From: JBMYQA01 sp049600855
GTDB taxonomy: Bacteria > Bacteroidota > Bacteroidia > Cytophagales > Flammeovirgaceae
Length of the DNA: 15,559 bases
Direction of reading: 5' to 3'
NCBI GenBank assembly: GCA_049600855.1
Contig: JBMYQA010000126.1
Span: 1-15,559 of the forward strand
Part shown: positions 7,803 through 14,441 of the stretch, one piece after another
Position numbering within the stretch: position 1 is the first letter of the stretch
Layout: each line of letters opens with the position of its first letter
The notes under the pieces: generated by a model
What the model was told of the DNA's origin: nothing
Databases searched by the model: none
Seen by the model: the letters and a program-made list of their open reading frames with translations, nothing else
Program-made: the position numbers and the translations under genes

Positions 7803-10370
7803 ATGACTTTATCTGAACCTATTTCCACATTAGTTAGAAAGCCATCTCTATTTGAGGAATGGCTTCAGCATCAAGTTCAAGCAAAAGGCTATACAATTCA
7901 AAGTCGTACTGATAGGAAGCAAACCCTCATGCATCGCTTAGGTTACGCCCAAGGTGAAATCCTTCATATCGCAAATACAATCCCCTACGCTGCCCAAAAG
8001 CAGGCGAGTAATTTATTAATTGTACATCACGATTACCTTTCACTTTGGCAAGATGGAATAGAAGTGGATCAGGTTGGCTGGGAAAGTGAACGCAAATGGA
8101 AACAATTGGGAAAGCTATTTTTTGACTTCAATCCTTGCACACAACTCACTGAAAATCATCAACATTACCTCCAATCGCTAGGAGCTTTACAAGAACAATT
8201 GTTAACAGACTTTCAATCTCCCACTCATGCTTCTGCTGAATATGAAAAAGCATTTCGCAAAGTCTATCATTACCTCAGGCAACACATCAATCCTCAGGCA
8301 AGTAAACACGATGTATTCTTCTTTGCTTCTCAATTTGCTATTTTCTATCCCATCATTCACGCGCATTTTTCATCAACACAACAACCAAAACACTTAAATC
8401 ACTTCCATAAATTAGGTGAGCTTGCTTTTTCAGCTACTACGCAATCCGTATTAACCGATGCTATAGCTACTGGTGTTGCGCTGTTTCAGCAACTGACAGC
8501 ACATGCTACCCAACAAGAAAGGCAATGGCAAATTCTTTGGGAATTGGGTCGGGATATTGCTCAAGTGATCGGCAAAAAGTTTACTCAAAAAAACATCGGC
8601 CATTTACCAGAAGTCACTCAATTTTTACCGAAAGCTCAAGAAGACTCACTCACAGCAACCGTAAGTTGGGATAGCCCCATCGTGAACAGTAAATTCATCA
8701 ATTCAGCACTTTTTTTGCCTTACCTATTGCTGATTCATCATCCTCAATTAAAAGAAACCAGTATTCACTGGGCAAATTCGTTGCTTGCAGGAGATTATGA
8801 AGAAGCACAAACACAGCATCCCATTTTCGCTCAACAACTTGCGTCTAATCACCAATTCCAATTTCAAAAACAACAACAGTTAAACTTGATTATCGGAGAT
8901 TTCACCAATCTCTATCACGATAAATCGGAAAGAGGCCATAGCCAAGCTTATGAAAACAGTACAGCTCAACATACGCCTTTTCTCATTCATTCTAGCTATA
9001 AACAGCCGAAATTACCGAGCTACCTCAAGCAATTTACTTGGGCAATCGAACGGCTGGCAATAGGAGGAACCATTTGTTGTTTAGCACCAGAAGCATTGTT
9101 GCTCACTGACGAATTAGATGGCGTTCGCACTTATTTAGCAGCTCAATTTCAAGAGATTAAAATAATTACAGCTAGTGATACCTATCAAGCCAAGCAGGGC
9201 TTTTGGCTTATTTTATCACATAAAAATGTACAGCCCACTAGTTGTAAACTCTCAATAGCTACCAGCTCCCCAAATTTACAATGGGAATCTATTGAAGCAA
9301 TCAACGGCTTTTGGGGACATCCTTCATGGAATGCCTACCTCCAAGGAATACCGATTATTCGAAACCAAACGAAAAAAACCGCACTTCAAGTATTTGACAA
9401 GGTCGCTATTGAATCAACTCCAACTGATTGTTCCGTCATTATCGCACAACAAGGACAACATTGGACGGTACTTACGTCGAGCATGCAACAACTCGTACAC
9501 CTAACGAGCGAACAACATTATACCTTATCACCAAGCACTCTATCCAAAAAAGTAATTACCCACTTCCAAGACTATTATGGAGCAAAAATTCCAGTTATTA
9601 AGGGTATTGAAGCGAAGCACCTTTTACAAGCTGTGCAGGAAATCATGAAGTTTAGCAAACAACTTCCAGTAATCCACAAGTATTCTACCCAGCTTTTTAA
9701 TTTGTTGCCGAAAGCCCAAACACAACTCATCAAATTTAAGGACTTCGAAGAGATTCGGGCAGTCATTGACCGCTACACACGTAAAATCAAACAGTTAGCC
9801 AAAGGAGCACAAGAACGAAAATCGCTATTTCAACGCATCACGCTACAACTAAATTGCATACTTGAACGCCTTCGAGCTCAAGAAGAACTACAAGTAAAAA
9901 ATGAACAACTTCGTGCAGCGATCAACAGCGAGAATAGCTTTTATTATTGTTATTATGCACTTGCCAAATTTCCAATCGACTATTCATCTTCTTCCTTATT
10001 AAAATTAGCTCCAAGGGTTATCCTCAATCACGATTTTCATCAGTGGGCTATGCAGGGAAAAGCCTTGTACCAACTCAATCAATTTGAATTACCAAGCACT
10101 TCAACAGCATCCAAATCCACCGAATCAATAGCATTAAAATTGAGTAAAGATTTAACTAAAATCCAGATTGATCATGCACTTTCCATCGAAAACATTCCGC
10201 AAGAAGCGTGGAAAATCACTCTTTTTGACAAAAGTATACTCAGCCTATTTCTGAAATCTTCCACAAACCTTTTCGAACAATTTGCTGATAAAAAAGGTTT
10301 TTATGACTTTAGTAGGCGTTTAATTGACAATTTATCCAACAGCTATAAAACCCTGATTATCAACGATTAA
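7803..10370 (+). CDS. Unrecognised 855-residue protein; possible degenerate DNA methyltransferase-like protein
   Basis: I do not recognise this protein with confidence. It has no signal peptide or membrane segment and is rich in Gln and His. Residues 70-105 (LLIVHHDYLSLWQDG, then ERKWKQLGKLFF) resemble the N-terminal region of type I/IIG restriction proteins, where a phrase meaning 'I know this as ... text' precedes the methylase. Residues 361-370 (NLIIGDFTNL) sit where an N6-methyltransferase would have IIGNPPY. After it, residues 407-473 (FTWAIERLAIGGTICCLAP, then TYLAAQFQEIKIITA and GFWLILSH) follow the order of helix, hydrophobic strand and helix seen after NPPY in type IIG/ISP enzymes. 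No DPACGSG-like motif I and no NPPY are visible, so it would be catalytically inactive if this reading is right. Residues about 605-710 are strongly helical, perhaps coiled coil. The first ATG lies 13 bp after ruvC, suggesting co-transcription. The gene is certain; the fold assignment is weak inference. Confidence 0.75.
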   Translation: MTLSEPISTLVRKPSLFEEWLQHQVQAKGYTIQSRTDRKQTLMHRLGYAQGEILHIANTIPYAAQKQASNLLIVHHDYLSLWQDGIEVDQVGWESERKWKQLGKLFFDFNPCTQLTENHQHYLQSLGALQEQLLTDFQSPTHASAEYEKAFRKVYHYLRQHINPQASKHDVFFFASQFAIFYPIIHAHFSSTQQPKHLNHFHKLGELAFSATTQSVLTDAIATGVALFQQLTAHATQQERQWQILWELGRDIAQVIGKKFTQKNIGHLPEVTQFLPKAQEDSLTATVSWDSPIVNSKFINSALFLPYLLLIHHPQLKETSIHWANSLLAGDYEEAQTQHPIFAQQLASNHQFQFQKQQQLNLIIGDFTNLYHDKSERGHSQAYENSTAQHTPFLIHSSYKQPKLPSYLKQFTWAIERLAIGGTICCLAPEALLLTDELDGVRTYLAAQFQEIKIITASDTYQAKQGFWLILSHKNVQPTSCKLSIATSSPNLQWESIEAINGFWGHPSWNAYLQGIPIIRNQTKKTALQVFDKVAIESTPTDCSVIIAQQGQHWTVLTSSMQQLVHLTSEQHYTLSPSTLSKKVITHFQDYYGAKIPVIKGIEAKHLLQAVQEIMKFSKQLPVIHKYSTQLFNLLPKAQTQLIKFKDFEEIRAVIDRYTRKIKQLAKGAQERKSLFQRITLQLNCILERLRAQEELQVKNEQLRAAINSENSFYYCYYALAKFPIDYSSSSLLKLAPRVILNHDFHQWAMQGKALYQLNQFELPSTSTASKSTESIALKLSKDLTKIQIDHALSIENIPQEAWKITLFDKSILSLFLKSSTNLFEQFADKKGFYDFSRRLIDNLSNSYKTLIIND

Positions 10371-10401
10371 CAAATTTAATCACAATTATTAGTTATTTTT
10401 A

Positions 10402-10429
10402 TTGTCAAAAAAGTTATTATTTTTGACAA
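10402..10429 (+). promoter_or_regulatory. 10-bp perfect dyad overlapping a candidate promoter of the barrel gene
   Basis: TTGTCAAAAA (10402-10411) and TTTTTGACAA (10420-10429) are exact reverse complements separated by 8 nt. TATTTTTG at 10418-10425 matches TAnnTTTG and lies inside the right arm, so a protein bound to the dyad would cover the promoter. The left arm includes TTGTCA, giving the same TTGTCA-N8-ATTATTTTTG string as upstream of ruvC. It starts 32 nt after the stop of the 855-residue gene. As RNA it would form a weak A/T hairpin without a following T-run, so a terminator is less likely than an operator. Confidence 0.45.
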
Positions 10430-10466
10430 CTATTACTTTTCTTTGTCGTACAATCAAACAACAACG

Positions 10467-10479
10467 GGGATGTAATCCC
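10467..10479 (+). promoter_or_regulatory. Small leader hairpin
   Basis: GGGAT-GTA-ATCCC forms a perfect 5-bp stem with a 3-nt loop in the untranslated leader, immediately after the first copy of the 14-mer. It is followed by a run of A rather than T, so it is not an intrinsic terminator. It could stabilise the mRNA or serve as a protein site. Confidence 0.35.
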
Positions 10480-10527
10480 AAAAAAATTGCTTAATTTATT
10501 ATAGAGAAATTCGTTTACTTAATTGTC

Positions 10528-10534
10528 GGAGGAG
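10528..10534 (+). promoter_or_regulatory. Strong Shine-Dalgarno site of the barrel gene
   Basis: GGAGGAG lies directly before ATG 10538, with 5 nt between GGAGG and the start codon. Such a complete site stands out in this window, where most genes show none, and it decides the start in favour of ATG 10538 over a TTG at 10523 that would place the site inside the coding region. Confidence 0.65.
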
Positions 10535-10537
10535 ATT

Positions 10538-11536
10538 ATGGAATCAAACAACAACATCAAGCTACTAGCAGTCTTATTAATGATTGGGTTTATTGGACTG
10601 GCTGAAAATGTAAATGCACAAGGAAGTGATACTACAAAAACAACTTACTTGACTTCCAGCGGTAATACTTATGGAATTGGCAAAGCCTCAAAATGGAGTT
10701 TGGGCTTTCACCTCATGTATGCCAAACCCCTTTTCCAATTAGACGACAATGGGTATAGAGACGGTTTTTCTATTGATGCGGAAGTCTTAAGCCCTTCTAT
10801 CTTAAATGAATCCAGCTTTTGGCAAATCAAATTTGGCGGTCACATCGACTACACAGGTTCTGGTAATGAACTTACCGAAGTAGAATTACAAGAGCCTGCT
10901 GGCGAAATGGCTGACTATCGCGTAAGAAACCAATCGGTAGGTTTACACTTGATCGGCCGATTAACTACCAAAGAAATGGCGATTACTCCTTATTTAGATG
11001 GAATCATTGGAGGACGGGGCCTCTTTAGCACCCAAATCATTTCTTTGCAAGATCAAGACCCTGATTTTGAAAATACCAGCACTGAGTTTTTAACCGATGA
11101 CCTCACGTTTATTTATGGCGGTTCACTTGGAGCATTAGTCAAATTGGGAAATAATAGTTTCGCTGACTTCCGAGTAACGTATTCACAAGGCTCTCGCGCT
11201 GACTTTGTAAGTCTTAATCAATTTGATGCCGACTTAAGTACCTACCCCAATTACGAGCATACGATTATGGAACGCGTCAGAACTCCCATGCTCTTCTTTA
11301 GTGCAGGAGTGGTATTTAACATCACTTCTTCCCACAACGGCAGTGGTTATGAAAGCATTGATTCCAATAACAGACGTAACTCAGGAGGTGTATTCTATGG
11401 GGGAACGCGAACCACGCGAAGAAATAGAAATAATGAGGCTTGTGAGCCGACTCGAAGACCGCGTACGAAGAAGAAACTTAAGCTGAAAACAGGTACAGGT
11501 AAGCCTAAAGCGGACAAGCCTAAGCCAGCTTATTAA
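10538..11536 (+). CDS. Predicted outer-membrane beta-barrel protein with a basic C-terminal tail
   Basis: This 332-residue protein has a signal peptide (MESNNNIKLLAVLLMIGFIG, cleavage probably after NVNA) and then alternating beta-strand-like stretches: WSLGFHLMYAKPLF, FWQIKFGGHIDYTG, QSVGLHLIGRL, FIYGGSLGALVKLG, FADFRVTYSQG, and MLFFSAGVVFNIT ending near residue 263. This looks like an 8- to 10-strand outer-membrane barrel, but I recognise no named family. After the barrel, 69 residues follow that are polar and very basic; the last 54 contain 18 Lys/Arg and only 3 acidic residues, ending in a Lys-Pro-rich segment. The gene has its own long leader with a dyad, a hairpin and a strong ribosome binding site, which suggests high and regulated expression. 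Its last 17 bp overlap the convergent gene. The function is unknown; the tail might contact peptidoglycan or another polyanion, which is inference. Confidence 0.8.
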   Translation: MESNNNIKLLAVLLMIGFIGLAENVNAQGSDTTKTTYLTSSGNTYGIGKASKWSLGFHLMYAKPLFQLDDNGYRDGFSIDAEVLSPSILNESSFWQIKFGGHIDYTGSGNELTEVELQEPAGEMADYRVRNQSVGLHLIGRLTTKEMAITPYLDGIIGGRGLFSTQIISLQDQDPDFENTSTEFLTDDLTFIYGGSLGALVKLGNNSFADFRVTYSQGSRADFVSLNQFDADLSTYPNYEHTIMERVRTPMLFFSAGVVFNITSSHNGSGYESIDSNNRRNSGGVFYGGTRTTRRNRNNEACEPTRRPRTKKKLKLKTGTGKPKADKPKPAY

Positions 11537-12206
11537 ACAAGCCATCAGCTTTTAACGTAATCCAGTTTCCCTGCCAATCGAACCATTCGGTGGCGGGGAA
11601 TCGTTTTTTGTAATCATAAAAGGATTTGATGTCGTAACAATAGCCATGATAATAATAGTCAATCCCTTCTTTTTGCGAATACTCAATCTCTAACAACATG
11701 GTATAGATTCCCAAGCTAAAGTCAGCATATTCTAAATCAAACATGCCGTAAATGCTAGAAGTGGCTTTGCTGCCAATATCTAAAAAACTACAGGCGATCA
11801 ACTTCGCTTCATCATACACACATACCTCTAAAGGCCGAATGGGGATATTAGGATTGGGGGAAATAAAGTCGTAAATGGATTGAGGGCTATTTTCCTTAAA
11901 CTTGGAGCGGTGATTCTCGAAGAGTGCTATCTTTTCTTTGGTAATATTTAAGGGCTGTACTTGGTAGGTAAAATGTCTATTCTTCTTGATGATTTTCTTA
12001 AATGAACTGCGATGTTTATAGTTTTCTAACTTAATGCGAAGGGGAAAAACCCGGCAGACTTCTTCTTTATGAATACTCAAGTTGTAGCGAAAGAAATGTG
12101 AGCCAAAATGACGCCATCCATTAGCTAAGTACTGATCTAATTCATGGGCAGTGACAAATTCAATATCATTTTGTTCGAATATCAGTGATTTAGAAAGCAT
12201 TTGCAT
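11520..12206 (-). CDS. Aminoacyl-tRNA-protein transferase-like protein (Bpt/ATE1-related)
   Basis: This 228-residue protein resembles bacterial Bpt and the arginyl-transferase ATE1, which attach Leu or Arg from tRNA to N-terminal residues of proteins marked for degradation. Similar blocks in order are GWRHFGSHFFRYN (30-42), CRVFPLRIKLENYKHRSSFK (51-70) with the following KKNRHF, SSIYGMFDLEYADFSLGIYT (150-169), and YYYHGYCYDIKSFYDYKKRF (184-203), close to the family's Y-LGYW-...-Y-K-F ending in the GNAT-like domain. The N-terminal CPYLP-type cysteine motif of Bpt is absent: only Cys51 remains in the N-terminal half, and the others are C129, C139 and C190. It may therefore be a divergent member with a different substrate. 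Two start codons are close together (12206 and 12200). A 17-bp palindrome lies about 37 nt upstream. The family call is moderate; a plain GNAT acetyltransferase is the alternative. Confidence 0.65.
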   Translation of the reverse strand: MQMLSKSLIFEQNDIEFVTAHELDQYLANGWRHFGSHFFRYNLSIHKEEVCRVFPLRIKLENYKHRSSFKKIIKKNRHFTYQVQPLNITKEKIALFENHRSKFKENSPQSIYDFISPNPNIPIRPLEVCVYDEAKLIACSFLDIGSKATSSIYGMFDLEYADFSLGIYTMLLEIEYSQKEGIDYYYHGYCYDIKSFYDYKKRFPATEWFDWQGNWITLKADGLFNKLA

Positions 12207-12242
12207 ATTTCATACGACGGTTTAAAAGTTAAACAGCCTGAT

Positions 12243-12259
12243 CAATAAACTGTTTATTG
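12243..12259. promoter_or_regulatory. 17-bp palindrome upstream of the Bpt-like gene
   Basis: CAATAAA-CTG-TTTATTG is a perfect 7-bp inverted repeat around a 3-nt centre, 37 nt before the Bpt-like start at 12206. Its size and placement suit a dimeric repressor site over or just downstream of the promoter. The A/T content makes it less specific, and no exact TAnnTTTG box was found nearby. Confidence 0.3.
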
Positions 12260-12398
12260 CAAGTTTAGTTCAAGTAGTGTGTTACTCCGCTTCAATTACT
12301 GCCGAACACCAAACAAGGTAATTTTAATGGCAATAATAATGAAGCAAGGCTTTATGAAAGAAATTCTATTTTTTTGCTTGAAAGCAATAAGTTAAGAT

Positions 12399-12463
12399 AA
12401 AAAAAACAGCTCTTCAATCCAACAGTCTTACTATAAAATAACAGACTTTGCGATTGTGCTGTT
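12399..12463 (-). terminator. Likely intrinsic terminator of dnaX
   Basis: Read on the minus strand about 70 nt after the dnaX stop, nested co-linear stems form: AACAGC with GCTGTT (outer), CAATC with GATTG, and AGTCT with AGACT (inner). They are followed at once by eight T on that strand (plus-strand A at 12399-12406). The stem is long and interrupted, but its position and the T-run fit a rho-independent terminator. Confidence 0.5.
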
Positions 12464-12531
12464 GATTTTCTTCTCTGCATAAAACAGGCACTTGAACTAC
12501 CAATCATGTAGCAGGCTTCTTATCAAAGAAA

Positions 12532-14262
12532 TCATCCTAAATCTAATCCCAAGAAGTCTTTCAATTCTGCAAAGAGTGGGTATTCTTCCATTAAATGTTG
12601 AAGTTTGTCTGCATCGGTGTACAACTTATTTGCCCCTTGTTCTTGCCCTGTTTCAGTAAATTTTATTTCTGCTTCGATTTCGATCAGGTCATTGGCCAAT
12701 TCTTGTCGGAGGTATTTTAACAGCTTAGGGGTAAGGCGATTGAGCTGATCTTTTTGGAGAACATTTGTCAAAAATAGCTTAATGGTATTCCCATCTAATT
12801 CATAGGTACAGCTCGACATAATGGTTGAAATCACGGGACTATTCGTCACTTCAGGGCGTTTTGCGTAGGCATTCCATAAGGGTTGTAGATCTAGTAAAGC
12901 AAAGGGGGTTTCTTTAATATTAGCAGCGGCTTCCTTCGCTTTTCGATCTGCTTCTTCCCGAGCTTTTACCACTTCTGTCACCCGTTGTTGAACCTGCCCT
13001 ATAGTAGCCGAAGTTTTAGGCGTTGTTTTGAAAGAAGATTGCTGCGGTTGCTTGTAATTTTCGGCACGACTATTCCCGACTACCTGCCCTTTCTTTTCAG
13101 CCTGCTGCTGTTTCTTCAGTCTTCTTTTTTTTTTTAATTCATCAATTTCCCGCGCCAGCTTAATCGCTTTATTGATATTACACATTTTCATCAACGCCAG
13201 CTCCACATGCAAACGCTGATTTTTACTTTGCTTATAATTAAAGTCACACTGACTCCCAATATTTAAAGCGGTAAGTAAAAATGAGTTTTCCGAAGCTTGC
13301 GCTTGTTCTTTATAGCGTTGTTTCACACTTTCTGAGACTTCCAACAATTTGGTCGTTACGGCATCTTTGCACACCATCAAGTTTCTGAAGTGTTCGCATA
13401 AGCCCACAATAAATACATGTCCATCGAAACCGTTGCGCAAGATTTCATCAAAAATCAGCAAGGTATTAGACATGTCCTCATTTAGTAAAGCATCAGTTAA
13501 GCGGAAATAATAATCGTAGTCCAATACATGCAGGTTCTCAATGGTGGTTTTATAGGTCACCTGCCGATCGGTAGAGAAGGTTACAATCATGTCAAACAGC
13601 GACAAGGCATCGCGCATGGCACCATCTGCTTTTTGGGCGATGAGATGTAGCGCTTCTTGTTCTGTTCCAATGCCTTCTTCTCCTGCAATATGCGCCAACT
13701 GCCCTGTAATGTCAGTGATTTGAATGCGATTAAAATCAAAAATCTGACATCGGGAAAGAATCGTTGGAATAATTTTATGTTTTTCTGTAGTTGCCAAAAT
13801 AAAAATGGCATAAGCGGGAGGTTCTTCCAAGGTTTTCAAAAAGGCATTAAACGCCTGGTTGGAGAGCATGTGTACCTCATCAATGATGTAGACCTTTTTT
13901 GAACCAGCTTGAGGAGGGTAACGCACCTGTTCTACCAAGTTTCGGATATCATCAACCGAGTTGTTAGATGCTGCATCCAGTTCAATGACATTAAACGAAG
14001 TACCATTATTAAAACTGACACATGACGCACATTCATTGCAGGCTTCCCCATCTTCCGTTCGATTTTCACAATTAATGGTTTTAGCCAAAATTCGAGCACA
14101 GGTCGTCTTCCCTACCCCTCTTGGTCCACAAAAAAGGAAAGCCTGAGCCACTTGCCCACTATTAATTGCATTTTTGAGGGTGTTGGTAATGTGTTGTTGC
14201 CCAACCACCGTATTGAATGTAGAAGGTCTATACTTCCGTGCTGATACTACAAAGTTCTCCAT
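12532..14262 (-). CDS. dnaX: DNA polymerase III subunits tau/gamma
   Basis: This 576-residue AAA+ protein is the clamp-loader ATPase that opens the sliding clamp and, as tau, ties polymerase to helicase. Visible motifs are Walker A GPRGVGKT (46-53), zinc-binding cysteines C65, C75, C78 and C81, Walker B YIIDEVHM (DE at 128-129), sensor 1 ATTEKHK (157-163), the SRC arginine finger (LSRCQIF, R171) and sensor 2 GAMRDALS (R217). Domain III follows, up to about residue 370. Then comes a Lys/Gln-rich linker and a C-terminal tau region. The junction between clamp-loader part and linker is coded by an A11 run at which slippage would give a gamma-like product of about 381-388 residues (see separate entry). 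The start ATG at 14262 gives the standard N-terminus (YRPSTFNTVVGQQHI). The gene appears to be transcribed alone, with a terminator-like hairpin after it. Confidence 0.97.
   Translation of the reverse strand: MENFVVSARKYRPSTFNTVVGQQHITNTLKNAINSGQVAQAFLFCGPRGVGKTTCARILAKTINCENRTEDGEACNECASCVSFNNGTSFNVIELDAASNNSVDDIRNLVEQVRYPPQAGSKKVYIIDEVHMLSNQAFNAFLKTLEEPPAYAIFILATTEKHKIIPTILSRCQIFDFNRIQITDITGQLAHIAGEEGIGTEQEALHLIAQKADGAMRDALSLFDMIVTFSTDRQVTYKTTIENLHVLDYDYYFRLTDALLNEDMSNTLLIFDEILRNGFDGHVFIVGLCEHFRNLMVCKDAVTTKLLEVSESVKQRYKEQAQASENSFLLTALNIGSQCDFNYKQSKNQRLHVELALMKMCNINKAIKLAREIDELKKKRRLKKQQQAEKKGQVVGNSRAENYKQPQQSSFKTTPKTSATIGQVQQRVTEVVKAREEADRKAKEAAANIKETPFALLDLQPLWNAYAKRPEVTNSPVISTIMSSCTYELDGNTIKLFLTNVLQKDQLNRLTPKLLKYLRQELANDLIEIEAEIKFTETGQEQGANKLYTDADKLQHLMEEYPLFAELKDFLGLDLG
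13125..13135 (-). other. A11 slippery run in dnaX (tau/gamma frameshift site)
   Basis: On the coding strand the reading is TTA followed by three AAA codons and AGA (codons 376-380), giving eleven A in a row. Adding one A, or a -1 ribosomal shift, leads to TGA after residue 388. Losing one A leads to TGA after residue 381. Either product keeps the whole clamp-loader region and lacks the tau tail, as in gamma. Comparable A-runs drive transcriptional slippage in Thermus dnaX and -1 frameshifting in E. coli dnaX. Confidence 0.7.
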
Positions 14263-14268
14263 AAGCTA

Positions 14269-14284
14269 TCGCAAATTAATGCGA
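14269..14284. promoter_or_regulatory. Short dyad just upstream of dnaX
   Basis: TCGCA (14269-14273) and TGCGA (14280-14284) are reverse complements separated by AATTAA, 6 bp before the dnaX start codon. It could be an operator or a leader hairpin. At 5 bp per arm it may also be chance. Confidence 0.2.
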
Positions 14285-14441
14285 AAAAGAGAGAAGATAA
14301 AAAAATTAAAGAGAAAATTATTCGCAATATCTCGATCTAATAAAATGTGGAGAATAGGTGCAAACCTCACATCTCCCTCACTTTAGATTCACAAAAAAAT
14401 TCATTATTTTATTAGTACGTTCATCATTAACTACGTCACTA

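Larger units (their letters stand above)
10452..10555 (+). repeat. 14-bp direct repeat spanning the leader and start of the barrel gene
   Basis: AATCAAACAACAAC occurs exactly at 10452-10465 in the untranslated leader and again at 10542-10555, covering codons 2-6 of the barrel gene just after its ATG. The copies are 90 bp apart. Low-complexity AAC content makes chance similarity easier, but two 14-base identical copies placed around the ribosome binding site suggest a duplicated RNA-level or DNA-level site. Confidence 0.4.
12207..12531. other. Non-coding interval between the Bpt-like gene and dnaX
   Basis: There is no convincing gene here. I see no open frame with a start and protein-like composition, and no tRNA T-loop with matching stems. 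The stretch holds the palindrome at 12243-12259, a short TTGCTT-GA-AAGCAA inverted repeat at 12374-12387, and the long hairpin with A/T tract at 12399-12463. It serves as the dnaX 3' region and the upstream region of the Bpt-like gene. Confidence 0.6.

Noticed and set aside
7803..10370. Calling the 855-residue protein an active restriction-modification enzyme
   Set aside because: Neither NPPY nor a DPACGSG-like motif is visible, and no nuclease motif was found, so activity cannot be claimed.
11301..11486. Alternative frame in the barrel-gene tail with a helical, charged reading
   Set aside because: It has no ribosome binding site and stops early. The main frame runs smoothly from the barrel, so it is treated as a shadow, although a frameshift in the tail cannot be fully excluded.
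12207..12531. Possible tRNA or small gene in the gap before dnaX
   Set aside because: The GTTCAAGTA string lacks matching stems for a tRNA, and all frames are short and low in complexity.
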